Shown piece after piece: positions 7,998 to 15,859 of a stretch of DNA of 46,434 bases (its first letter is position 1; each line of letters starts with the position of its first letter). Source of the stretch: Desulfurococcales archaeon (GTDB taxonomy: Archaea > Thermoproteota > Thermoprotei_A > Sulfolobales > NBVN01); assembly GCA_027023255.1 (NCBI GenBank), contig JALVVU010000082.1:1-46434 (forward strand), written 5' to 3'. The notes under the pieces are model-generated. The model was given only the letters and a program-made list of their open reading frames with translations, was not told the DNA's origin and searched no databases. Both the position numbers and the translations under genes were made by a program.

Positions 7998-9492
7998 CGT
8001 ACCTGTATGTGGGCGCTAACGTCCTTGGGTGATTAGCCCTCAACGCATCTAGCCGTCCTACTGACGTGTTTCTAGGTGCTCCCTTCAGCTTACCTGGATC
8101 CTCATATGCTTGGCGTACAATGTCCTTGTACGCGCTTATTACCTCGTCTATGGTCCTCTTACTTTCACTTTCCGTGAATTCCACCATATGCGCTTCAGGG
8201 ACTGTGAGAGGGAAATATATTGTTGGAGCATGTATTCCCCTGTCCAGTAGGGCTTTCGCCACGTCCTCCGCGTTCACGCCAGTCTCACGATAAAGATTCT
8301 CAAAACTTATTACGACCTCGTGCTTTCTCCAGCGTTCACGCCCGTAGATTAAGTCTATTCCTGGGAGCTCCTTGATTTTCTTCATGAAGTAGTTGGTGTT
8401 TAATACAGCTACCTCAGCCACTTCACGTATTTCGGGGCCTAGCATCATTAAGTATATGAATGATTTTATAGCTGGCACGATGTTGCCGTAGAACCACGTT
8501 ATCCTCCCTATGCTTTTCCTAATGTTATAGTCCAGGTAATACCTGCCTCCTTCCCTCCTTACTAGTGGTTTAGGCAGGTAGTCAGCAAGTTCCTTCTTAA
8601 CGCATATGGCGCCTGCTCCCGGTCCGCCTCCGCCATGAGGTGCCGCGAATGTCTTATGCAGGTTTAAGTGGACGATGTCGAACCCCATGTCGCCTGGCCT
8701 AGCTATGCCTAGTATGCCGTTTAGGTTTGCTCCATCGTAGTAAAGGAGCCCTCCTTTAGAGTGTATCAGATCTGATATCTCCGTTATTTTCTCTTCGAAT
8801 AATCCAAGGGTGCTTGGGTTTGTTAGCATTATTCCTGCTGTCCTATCGGAGACTGCGGCTTTCAACGCGTTTAGGTCTGTGTTTCCTCTCTCGTCTGTAG
8901 GTATGTGTATTACTTTGAATCCTGCCATGGCAGCGCTAGCTGGGTTCGTTCCGTGCGCGCTCTCAGGTACTAGGATTTCATCCTTATGCGTGTATCCCTT
9001 ATCCTGCAGGTATTCCCTAATTATTAGTACGCCAGTTAACTCGCCTGCAGCCCCTGCCGGGGGGTGTAGGGAGCACACGTCCATACCTGTTAATTCAGCT
9101 AACCACTCTTGTAGGGTGTAAAGCATTTCTAGTAGTCCTTGTAGGTGCTCCTCACTCATGTAGGGATGGGCATATATTATCCTCTCATCATTAGCTAGGT
9201 CCTCACAAATCTTAGGGTTGTACTTCATCGTGCATGAACCGAGTGGAACTACACCTACATCTATTCCATAGGACATTTGAGTTAATCGGGTATAATGTCG
9301 CACAACTTCGGGCTCGCTGAGGTTAGGTATGTTGGGATCTTCCTTTCGAACGATGTCCTGTGCTACTTCAGTGAGGGTTTCCTTACCTAGCTTAGCGAAG
9401 TAGTCGTCTCCAAGCTGGAATGTTTCTCTGTCTTGGTTAGAGGTTAGTTCAAATATTAGTGGTTCATCCCAGCGTGCCTGCCTGTACTTCAT
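7972..9492 (-). CDS. gcvPB: Glycine dehydrogenase (decarboxylating), subunit 2
   Basis: This is the PLP-binding half of the two-subunit P-protein of the glycine cleavage system, which decarboxylates glycine and passes the aminomethyl group to lipoyl-GcvH. It is 506 residues long. The PLP-attachment lysine is K280 in NLHKTF, followed by AAPHGGGGPG. The upstream motifs GSCTMKYNP, HPPAGAAGELTG and ESAHGTNPASA are also typical. The ATG overlaps the stop of gcvPA (ATGA), so translation is coupled. The long N-terminus agrees with archaeal GcvPB. Confidence 0.96.
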   Translation of the reverse strand: MKYRQARWDEPLIFELTSNQDRETFQLGDDYFAKLGKETLTEVAQDIVRKEDPNIPNLSEPEVVRHYTRLTQMSYGIDVGVVPLGSCTMKYNPKICEDLANDERIIYAHPYMSEEHLQGLLEMLYTLQEWLAELTGMDVCSLHPPAGAAGELTGVLIIREYLQDKGYTHKDEILVPESAHGTNPASAAMAGFKVIHIPTDERGNTDLNALKAAVSDRTAGIMLTNPSTLGLFEEKITEISDLIHSKGGLLYYDGANLNGILGIARPGDMGFDIVHLNLHKTFAAPHGGGGPGAGAICVKKELADYLPKPLVRREGGRYYLDYNIRKSIGRITWFYGNIVPAIKSFIYLMMLGPEIREVAEVAVLNTNYFMKKIKELPGIDLIYGRERWRKHEVVISFENLYRETGVNAEDVAKALLDRGIHAPTIYFPLTVPEAHMVEFTESESKRTIDEVISAYKDIVRQAYEDPGKLKGAPRNTSVGRLDALRANHPRTLAPTYRYVKKRNIDG

Positions 9493-10898
9493 CCTGTCTC
9501 ACCTCCGAGTACTAAGGCTAGCTTACTTACTAGCTCATCTATGTCATCTTTGCTGTGAAGTTCCGTTAAGCACAGTAAGCTACAATCGTGCATCACATCA
9601 TAAAACCTAGACAATGGTGGCCCTACGTGGATTCCATGCTTCTCTAATTGGCTTATCACGTCCCTTGCATCTCTGCCCTTGAAGGAGATCGTGACCTCAC
9701 GGAAGTATAGACCTTTCTCAAAGAGTGGTGCAGCCTTAATATCGCGCTTACGTAAGGTCTCTAAGAAGTACGTAGTGCGACCTAACAGTGCCTCGCCCAA
9801 CCTCTTGAGACCCTTAGCACCGAGTAATGACACGTATACGGCGGCAGCTATTGCTTCAAGGCCGGAATTCGTTGTAATGTTTGATGTTGCGCGTTCTCTC
9901 CTTATATGTTGCTCCCTGGTTTGCAGGATCAGCATGAAGCCGTTTTCCGACCCATCAACAGTTTTAGTCATGCCGACAAGCCTCCCAGGGAGTTGTCTTA
10001 AGAGTTCCTTCCTATCTTGAATACCCAATATTCCGGCTGATGGACCACCGTAGTTCAAGCCTACACCTAGAGGTTGCGCGTCTCCGACCACTATGTCGGC
10101 ACCGAGCTCCCCAGGAGCCTTGAATACCCCTAATGAGAGTGGGTTCGCGTTCACTATAGCGAGTGCTCCTGCATCATGGGTAATTTCTATAATGTCACGT
10201 AGCTTACGCTCAATTATACCGAAGAAATTAGGGGATTCCACGTAGACCGCAGCTACGTCATCGCTGAGCTTTGCGCGGAGTACATTAACGTCAAGCTCGC
10301 CGTCTTCCCGTTCGTAAGGGATCTCCTCTAACCGGACGTTTAACCCCTTAACCCAGGTCCTAATAACCTCCTTAATCTCAGGGTGCGCTGAGGACGCTAT
10401 AAGTATCCTTTTCCTTCCCCTCTTAACCCTGAGTGCCATCCTAACCGCTTCAGCTGCCGCAGTGCTCACATTATACATCGAGGCATTTACTATGTCAACG
10501 CCATAGAGTTCCGCCATTAGGCTCTGGTACTCAAAGAATGCTTGAAGTATGCCTTGATTTATTTCAGGCTGATAGGGTGTGTAGGCAGTGTAGAATTCTG
10601 CTCGGGACACTATGGCCCTAACCACTGAGGGAATGTAATGAACACAGACACCCCCACCTAAGAACACTCGGTGAACGTCCCTGAATCCTGTGAATTTATT
10701 CTTACTTAGTATTTCAAGGAACTTTCTTCTGGCCTCGTGTTCAAGTAGTGGCTTGCCGAATCCTACGCGTAATTCCTTCTTCAAACGAAGTTGCTCCGGG
10801 ATGTCCTTAAAGAACTCCTCAACGTCGTCGACCCCTGTTTCCTTGAGTATCTCCTGCTTTACTTCTTTGGTGGAGTTCGGTATCCAGTAATGTGGCAT
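9489..10898 (-). CDS. gcvPA: Glycine dehydrogenase (decarboxylating), subunit 1
   Basis: This is the partner of GcvPB in the heterotetrameric P-protein. It has a PLP aminotransferase-like fold without the Schiff-base lysine. The 469 residues start MPHYWIPNSTKEVKQEIL, a typical GcvPA N-terminus. Family segments include GGGVCVHYIPSVVRAI, TAYTPYQPEINQG, ESPNFFGIIE and GKPLLEHEA. It is the first gene of a two-gene minus-strand operon. Its start is 156 bases from the divergent gcvT start, so the P-protein and the T/H proteins are read from facing promoters. Confidence 0.96.
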   Translation of the reverse strand: MPHYWIPNSTKEVKQEILKETGVDDVEEFFKDIPEQLRLKKELRVGFGKPLLEHEARRKFLEILSKNKFTGFRDVHRVFLGGGVCVHYIPSVVRAIVSRAEFYTAYTPYQPEINQGILQAFFEYQSLMAELYGVDIVNASMYNVSTAAAEAVRMALRVKRGRKRILIASSAHPEIKEVIRTWVKGLNVRLEEIPYEREDGELDVNVLRAKLSDDVAAVYVESPNFFGIIERKLRDIIEITHDAGALAIVNANPLSLGVFKAPGELGADIVVGDAQPLGVGLNYGGPSAGILGIQDRKELLRQLPGRLVGMTKTVDGSENGFMLILQTREQHIRRERATSNITTNSGLEAIAAAVYVSLLGAKGLKRLGEALLGRTTYFLETLRKRDIKAAPLFEKGLYFREVTISFKGRDARDVISQLEKHGIHVGPPLSRFYDVMHDCSLLCLTELHSKDDIDELVSKLALVLGGETG

Positions 10899-10988
10899 TC
10901 TAACATTCCCTTACTAATTAGGGGTATCACTAAAAGTGTTTAACTATCCACGCATGAGGCGGTGATTAATGTTGTGATTATTCCTCAA

Positions 10989-10997
10989 TTTTTATAT
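10989..10997 (+). promoter_or_regulatory. TATA box for gcvT-gcvH
   Basis: TTTTTATAT lies in the gcvPA-gcvT divergent region, 58-66 bases before the gcvT GTG. It would give a leader of roughly 30-35 bases. The opposite strand also has a possible TATA-like stretch (ACTTTTAGTG, around 10930-10940) for gcvPA. Confidence 0.5.
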
Positions 10998-11054
10998 GTT
11001 GCAGTGTACCTGCTTGGATAAAAGTTAATCAGCCATCACTGCGAGAATTTCAAG

Positions 11055-12164
11055 GTGTTAAAAACGGCTAGGGAGACACCACTCCTAGAAACCCTCAGGA
11101 AGTATGGTGCCAGTGTAGGGGAATTTGCGGGATGGATAACCGCGATGGACTACGGGAACCCCCTTGAAGAACATGTGGCGACCCGCAACTCCGTTACAGT
11201 GTTCGACGTGTCGCATATGGGGAGGTACCTCATACGCGGGGACAACCTCTTCGAGTTCTTCCAGAAATTAGTGTCTAAGGACTTGAGCAAGTTCAAGGAA
11301 GGACGCATGAGTGGCCCAGTACTGCTACTTAATGAGAATGCGCATATTATTGATGACGTCATGCTGTACTACTTAAGTGATACCGAGTGGCTTGCCGTTG
11401 TTAATGCGCCTAACATTGAGAAAGATCGCGCCTGGATGTTAAAATGGGCTAAGGAGTGGGGATATAACATCACGATCAAGGATATCACTCTGAGTACCGC
11501 TCTTATAGCTATTCAGGGTCCCCGAGCTCCTGAAGTTATTGAGAAACTAGGCGTGAAGGAAGCAGAGAGCTTGAGTATACTTGAATTCCTACGTCGCACT
11601 AGCGTGCTGGGGGAGGAGGCAATACTCGTGAGTAGGTCTGGCTGGACAGGTGAAGAGGTGCGTTCGCATGGATACGAGATCATGACCACGGTCGAGCATG
11701 GGAAACGCGTATTTGAGGCAGCGGTCAAAGCAGGGGCTAAGCCCGCAGGGCTAATAGCTAGAGATAGCCTAAGGTTGGAGATGGGGTACCCCCTCATAGG
11801 CGTTGACATAGGGGACGACGTGAACCCTATAGAGGCGAGGTACTGGATGGCTCTCAGTCTCAAGAAACGGGGCTTCCTGGGAGAGGAGGTCCTAAGGAGG
11901 ATCTATAGGGAAGGAGTAAGTAAGTTTAGGGTGGCATTCAAACTTAAGAAAGGCGTTAGGAGGATCCCCCGGCACGGGAATAATGTGTTAATCGATGGTA
12001 AGGTTGTGGGTTACGTGACTAGCGGGGCGTACTCCCCCGTACTTGGGAGAAGCATTGGTATGGGATATATTGAGGCAACACACTCCTACATAGGTTTCAA
12101 GGTAACCATAGACATTCGCGGCAAAACCTATGAAGCTAAAATACTTGATTTCCCTCTAATATAG
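11055..12164 (+). CDS. gcvT: Aminomethyltransferase (glycine cleavage T protein)
   Basis: GcvT releases ammonia from the aminomethyl-lipoyl group on GcvH and transfers the one-carbon unit to a pterin (a tetrahydrofolate or archaeal equivalent). The 369 residues match the usual length. Typical segments are GEFAGWITAMDYG, the conserved VFDVSHMG, IAIQGPRAPEVI, SRSGWTGE, LIARDSLRLEMGYPLIG and the C-terminal beta-barrel with GYVTSGAYSPVLGRSIGMGYI. The start is GTG at 11055, preceded by AAG; no better start is in frame upstream. It is followed 19 bases later by gcvH. Confidence 0.95.
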   Translation: MLKTARETPLLETLRKYGASVGEFAGWITAMDYGNPLEEHVATRNSVTVFDVSHMGRYLIRGDNLFEFFQKLVSKDLSKFKEGRMSGPVLLLNENAHIIDDVMLYYLSDTEWLAVVNAPNIEKDRAWMLKWAKEWGYNITIKDITLSTALIAIQGPRAPEVIEKLGVKEAESLSILEFLRRTSVLGEEAILVSRSGWTGEEVRSHGYEIMTTVEHGKRVFEAAVKAGAKPAGLIARDSLRLEMGYPLIGVDIGDDVNPIEARYWMALSLKKRGFLGEEVLRRIYREGVSKFRVAFKLKKGVRRIPRHGNNVLIDGKVVGYVTSGAYSPVLGRSIGMGYIEATHSYIGFKVTIDIRGKTYEAKILDFPLI

Positions 12165-12183
12165 TGTGGTTCGGTGAAACCCC

Positions 12184-12615
12184 ATGAGTGCAGAGGATAT
12201 TCTAGTAAAGACAAAACTTGGTGAGTACCTCGTTAAGAAGGGGTTACTCTACACTGAAAGCGACGAGTGGATTAAGGTTCAGGATGATGCAATCACTCTT
12301 GGCATAACAGATTACGCACAGAAGAAGCTAAAGTACGTGGTGAACGTTGAGTTACCTGAACCAGGCGCGTCAGTGAAGGCGGGCGAGCCTATAGTTACGC
12401 TGGAATCCGTAAAGTCCGTAGCTGACGCGTACTCTCCATGCTCTGGTGAAGTGCTAGAGGTTAATGAGGAACTCTACGACGCGCCTGACCTAATAAACAA
12501 AGATCCCTACGGTGCGGGATGGTTAGTTAAGATAAAGCCTGCCGAACCTTTAGATGAGAGTAAGTTCCTGAGCCCTGAGGCTTACGCGGAGAAAATTAGG
12601 GCCAAGGAAGAGTAG
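12184..12615 (+). CDS. gcvH: Glycine cleavage system H protein
   Basis: This is the lipoyl carrier that shuttles the aminomethyl group between the P, T and L proteins. The 143 residues contain a lipoyl domain with ESVKSV; K77 is the expected lipoylation site. Also present are the conserved SDEWIKVQDDAITLGITDYAQ and the C-terminal GAGWLVKIKP. It lies 19 bases after gcvT and is probably co-transcribed. No gcvL (dihydrolipoamide dehydrogenase) or lipoate ligase is in the window. Confidence 0.96.
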   Translation: MSAEDILVKTKLGEYLVKKGLLYTESDEWIKVQDDAITLGITDYAQKKLKYVVNVELPEPGASVKAGEPIVTLESVKSVADAYSPCSGEVLEVNEELYDAPDLINKDPYGAGWLVKIKPAEPLDESKFLSPEAYAEKIRAKEE

Positions 12616-12661
12616 TCAAGGAAAACTCACCCACAAGGTTTTTCGCTGTTCAGTACTCCTT

Positions 12662-12670
12662 ACTTTATAG
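12662..12670 (+). promoter_or_regulatory. TATA-like element upstream of the 12696 gene
   Basis: ACTTTATAG lies 26-34 bases before the TTG start at 12696. This fits an archaeal promoter with a very short leader and implies that the gene is separate from gcvTH. Confidence 0.4.
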
Positions 12671-12695
12671 GATACGGGATACTGGGTGGTAGGCG

Positions 12696-13157
12696 TTGCC
12701 TTACCTCAGAATGCCTCCCAAGATAAAGGTTCTAGAAGCAGCAGGTGCGGTAGCGGATGGTAGGATTACTTTCACCGATGAGAGGAATGCTGTAGTGGTA
12801 TCATCCGACGGTAGCCGGAGATACTCGGTCTACGTCGACCTAACGCGGAAAGAAGCGTGTAGCACCGATAACGGTACAGTATATAGAGGGTACGTGGGCT
12901 ACCCGATAATAGCTGTGCTCATGATTAAGGGGGCCTTACCGTACGACTCGAGAATAGGTGACGCCCTCAGAGGCATACCGTGGAAAGCTCTAAATGAGAA
13001 ATATAAGAAGTATGCCGTAGTTGAAGATGAAGTGAAGAAAATCGCTGCCGAGCGAGGAATTCTCCCAGAGGAGCTAGAGAAATTTAAGAATAACGTCTAT
13101 AAAGAGCTAAAGAGGTTTAAACTCAAACTAACGGATATTTGCTTGAGTAAAGAATGA
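12696..13157 (+). CDS. Conserved crenarchaeal protein of unknown function
   Basis: I do not recognise a named family. The 153 residues start with PPKIKVLEAAGAVADGRI, a pattern I associate with uncharacterised crenarchaeal proteins. A beta-rich N-terminal half (VVVSSDGSRRYSVYVDL) is followed by a helical segment (YPIIAVLMIKGALPYDSRIGDALRGIPWK) and a charged C-terminal helix region rich in lysine. There is no signal peptide, transmembrane segment or metal motif. The start is TTG at 12696; ATG at 12711, five codons in, is an equally possible start. It lies between gcvH and a second unknown gene that precedes priL. Confidence 0.7.
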   Translation: MPYLRMPPKIKVLEAAGAVADGRITFTDERNAVVVSSDGSRRYSVYVDLTRKEACSTDNGTVYRGYVGYPIIAVLMIKGALPYDSRIGDALRGIPWKALNEKYKKYAVVEDEVKKIAAERGILPEELEKFKNNVYKELKRFKLKLTDICLSKE

Positions 13158-13205
13158 TCCGTAAGTTTAATACCTGATGTAACAGGTAATCAGAGTAGAG
13201 AGATC

Positions 13206-13613
13206 ATGGTGAAGAGCCTAAGAATAGTTGGGGGATATAGGATAGTGATGGAGTTATACTCTCCCTACCGAGTTAGGATATATGAGTACAATGACAGGAT
13301 AAAGGACAGTGGTTACTACTTGAAACCCCTCCACATAGTACATAAGGTCGTTGGCGGGAGGAAGTTAAAGTACCTGTACTTTGGGCGTTACTGGTACCGC
13401 GTAATAAAACGAAAAGGGAAAATCAGGTGGGTATACGTAGGTAGGGATAAGCCTGATCCTCACCTCCCTGACCCACCGATCTCGCCGTTCGAGGGTCTCG
13501 GCATACTAGTGGAGGGTGAGGACGTACTAGTTGACGAGAAGACGTATGAAGCCCTTTCAAGAATATCTATTAAGATAAAGGGAGAGAACTTGCTACCAGA
13601 GATCAACGTTTAA
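13206..13613 (+). CDS. Unknown basic protein with a YWYRV-type motif
   Basis: The 135-residue protein is rich in tyrosine, arginine and lysine. Its core, LYFGRYWYRVIKRKGKIRWVYVG, resembles the 'Y-Y-x-x-x-x-G-K-x-x-x-x-Y-x-G' strand pair seen in small archaeal DUF6788-like proteins and in some recombinase-linked domains. The likeness is only at motif level. The C-terminal half has a proline-rich link (DPHLPDPPISPF) and an acidic strand (VEGEDVLVDEKTYEAL). The start is ATG at 13206 with a GAGAGATC purine stretch before it. No function can be assigned. Confidence 0.65.
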   Translation: MVKSLRIVGGYRIVMELYSPYRVRIYEYNDRIKDSGYYLKPLHIVHKVVGGRKLKYLYFGRYWYRVIKRKGKIRWVYVGRDKPDPHLPDPPISPFEGLGILVEGEDVLVDEKTYEALSRISIKIKGENLLPEINV

Positions 13614-13700
13614 TTGAGTTCCTTAGCTTACTAGTTAGAGTCACTCTTAGCACGTATCACGCCCGTATTAATTACCGTGGCTGACTTTCTGATGAGATAC

Positions 13701-13709
13701 CTATTATAG
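13701..13709 (+). promoter_or_regulatory. TATA box for priL
   Basis: CTATTATAG lies 35-43 bases upstream of the chosen priL ATG at 13744. The alternative TTG start at 13723 would lie only about 14 bases after it, which argues against that start. Confidence 0.45.
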
Positions 13710-13743
13710 CGTTGTTTACGACTTGTGGTGGGGCTTGGAGAAG

Positions 13744-14880
13744 ATGCCTAAGGAAAGGCCCTTCTACGCTAAGTATCCTTTTATGGTCTCCTTAAGGGAG
13801 TACCTTCTACATACTTACGGAACTGAGCTAACACTTAATGACTTACTTGACTTACATGATTTCAAGGAGCGCGGACTACTAAGAGTTAGGTCAGCGCTGG
13901 GGAAAGGCTCCTACTTGGTTTCGTTTGATGAAGATCAGGAGGTTATTTCGTTTTACTTAGCGTTAATGTTCGCTGTCATCGTAGATCCTTGGGCTTTACG
14001 TAAATACGCCGATGTTGAGGCCAAGCGCGCCGTTAACTTCATGCTGGGGGATAGGGATAAGGTAATTAGCATAATAGCTGGGAAACTTGGGGTTGGGTTA
14101 GAGTATTTTGGCTCAGAGTCAAACATCTGCGGTCATAGAGTGGTAGTGGGCGTAGAGAAACGCACAGGCAAGGAGATAGTTGAGTGCCACCCTTTCAGAG
14201 TGACTATCCCTACTTACCTACGGTTGACAGAATCACTTGTTTCAGACCCTAAATGGAAATTGGTGAATAGGTACGTAATCCGCGGGTATGTATACCTGAA
14301 CAAGCGTGATGCCGCTAGGTTACTTGAGAACGCCGTCAAATCAAGGATTATTGAGCTAGCAAGCGAGCTTACATCAACCGCAAGTATTGACCCGGAACGC
14401 GTCATGCCTGAAGTTAACGAGCTTAGGGAACTTGTACGTAGCGTACGTGGCTTCTTAAGCATAGAGAAAGATAAATTCATGGAGGAGCTCAGGGGTCAAA
14501 TCCTGGAGAAATTCTTTCCTCCTTGCATAACGGAGATCATGAATACCTTACTTAAGGGCGAACACCTCTCACATCACCAGCGTTTCGCCTTGGCCACGTT
14601 TCTTCTGAATATTGGTGCAGATGTTGATTACGTGCTTGACCTGATGCGTAATCTCCCGGATTTCAACGAGAGAATAGCTCGTTACCAGGTCGAGCATCTG
14701 GCGGGTCTAAGAGGATCTAGGAAAAAGTATAGCATGTATAGTTGTGAGAAGATGAAAACCCTAGGTATGTGTGTGGCGGAATGCGGCGTTAAGAGCCCTC
14801 TCCAGTATTACTGGCGTCAGTTACGTGCTTCTCGGAAAGCGGAGGAAGGTAAAACAGTATCTTCTCATAACCAGGAGTAA
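13744..14880 (+). CDS. priL: DNA primase large subunit, Fe-S protein
   Basis: PriL is the regulatory subunit of the archaeal/eukaryotic-type primase; with PriS it makes RNA primers for replication. Four cysteines in the C-terminal half (C261 in PPCI, C334, C343 and C347 in SCEKMKTLGMCVAEC) are spaced as expected for the conserved 4Fe-4S cluster. The family motif HLSHHQRFALATFLLNIG lies between the first and second. The N-terminus, YAKYPFMVSLREYL, is also typical. I prefer ATG 13744 (378 residues), with GGAG just before it, over TTG 13723. The last 92 bases overlap an oppositely oriented gene. Confidence 0.9.
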   Translation: MPKERPFYAKYPFMVSLREYLLHTYGTELTLNDLLDLHDFKERGLLRVRSALGKGSYLVSFDEDQEVISFYLALMFAVIVDPWALRKYADVEAKRAVNFMLGDRDKVISIIAGKLGVGLEYFGSESNICGHRVVVGVEKRTGKEIVECHPFRVTIPTYLRLTESLVSDPKWKLVNRYVIRGYVYLNKRDAARLLENAVKSRIIELASELTSTASIDPERVMPEVNELRELVRSVRGFLSIEKDKFMEELRGQILEKFFPPCITEIMNTLLKGEHLSHHQRFALATFLLNIGADVDYVLDLMRNLPDFNERIARYQVEHLAGLRGSRKKYSMYSCEKMKTLGMCVAECGVKSPLQYYWRQLRASRKAEEGKTVSSHNQE

Positions 14881-15352
14881 AGGAACCCTTCGGAACCCTA
14901 AACGAAATTACATTATCGGGGCCTACCTCATACTTAAACCCGAACTCAGCTTCAACAACACGGCTTCCTGAAGGTAAAATCCACGTAACCGTGTAGTCGT
15001 ACTCAGCAATGTCCTCCTCGTACCTATCCTCATACACGTTCAACCCAGGCTTAAGGATCCCCCTAAACCTGACAATAAATGATATATAAGGTCTACACGG
15101 GTCGCCCGCAATACCCGCTAAAGCCTTAATTATTCGCGGGCGAACGCGTTTTCCGTTCACCCTGACTTCCTCAGTATCAATAAACGATTGCATGTTCTCC
15201 CTTACCTTAATTAACTCCTCACGTAACCTAAGATTATCTGATAAGACCTCCGCAAATTCCTGGTCTTCATCGATATACTCAAAAACTATTACTTCCGTGA
15301 ATTGCCCTGACCTATCTACCGTGAAGTAACAGTACCCGAATACAGGCTTCAC
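14789..15352 (-). CDS. Unknown soluble protein coupled to the Lrp-type regulator
   Basis: I do not recognise a family. The 187-residue protein is mostly beta-strand by eye: an N-terminal strand pair (VFGYCYFTVDRSGQFTEVIV), one acidic helix (about 30-60), then strands. The segment YISFIVRFRGILKPGLNVY is the most structured-looking part. It has no membrane segment or metal motif. Its start overlaps the stop of the upstream Lrp/AsnC gene by 4 bases, so the two are coupled. Its last 30 codons lie antisense to the 3' end of priL. Function is unknown; a role linked to the regulator's ligand or target is possible but not shown. Confidence 0.7.
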   Translation of the reverse strand: MKPVFGYCYFTVDRSGQFTEVIVFEYIDEDQEFAEVLSDNLRLREELIKVRENMQSFIDTEEVRVNGKRVRPRIIKALAGIAGDPCRPYISFIVRFRGILKPGLNVYEDRYEEDIAEYDYTVTWILPSGSRVVEAEFGFKYEVGPDNVISFRVPKGSFTPGYEKILFYLPPLSEKHVTDASNTGEGS

Positions 15353-15819
15353 GGCGGCGTTACCTTTCTGTCCTCCTTAATTACTCGTAGCACGACTGCC
15401 GTTGATGTATGCTGGACGCCTTCGATGGTTCCTATCTTGTCGAGAAGTTCTGAGAGCTCCTTATGATCCCTGACAAGTATTTCTAGCGCGAACGTCCATT
15501 CTCCTGTGATGTCGTAAATTACTTTTATCTGCGGAATCTTAAGGAGTGCCTGCACTATATCATTGTACTTCTTTATGTCTACTGCAAGGAAGACTAAGGA
15601 CCTTAGATTATATCCCAAGGTCTCTGGCGAGACCTCCGCAACGATTCTCTTAATAATGCCTCTCTCCTTAAGGCGCTTAACACGCATATAGACTGTAGAA
15701 GAACTTATGCCTAACATCCTTCCTAGTTCTGCGTACGTTAGGTCGGCATTTTCTTGGAGAATATTTATTAATTTCTTGTCTATCTCGTCTAAATCTAAGA
15801 CGGCCAAGGTAGCACCCAC
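15349..15819 (-). CDS. Lrp/AsnC family transcriptional regulator
   Basis: The 156-residue protein has the standard two-domain layout. An N-terminal winged helix-turn-helix (about 10-60: DEIDKKLINILQENADLTYAELGRMLGISSSTVYMRVKRLKERGII, read in short motifs) is followed by a C-terminal ligand-binding RAM domain with VYDITGEWTFALEILVRD. Such proteins form dimers to octamers and respond to amino acids. The start is GTG at 15819; a TATA-like TTTTTATTTG (minus strand) lies about 27 bases upstream. It is translationally coupled to the unknown gene downstream. Confidence 0.9.
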   Translation of the reverse strand: MGATLAVLDLDEIDKKLINILQENADLTYAELGRMLGISSSTVYMRVKRLKERGIIKRIVAEVSPETLGYNLRSLVFLAVDIKKYNDIVQALLKIPQIKVIYDITGEWTFALEILVRDHKELSELLDKIGTIEGVQHTSTAVVLRVIKEDRKVTPP

Positions 15820-15827
15820 TTAATTTT

Positions 15828-15859
15828 TTATCATCAGTCAAATAAAAATCTTATCATCA
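15828..15859 (-). promoter_or_regulatory. Candidate promoter/operator of the Lrp gene (two direct repeats)
   Basis: On the minus strand TGATGATAA occurs twice, 23 bases apart (plus positions 15851-15859 and 15828-15836), on either side of the TATA-like TTTTTATTTG. The first copy includes the PCNA stop codon. Repeats around a TATA box next to an Lrp gene suggest autoregulation, but two short AT-rich repeats could also occur by chance. Confidence 0.3.

Noticed and set aside
13688-13698. CTGATGAG upstream of priL as a possible C box
   Set aside because: The purine before TGATGA is missing and no D box follows before the priL start.
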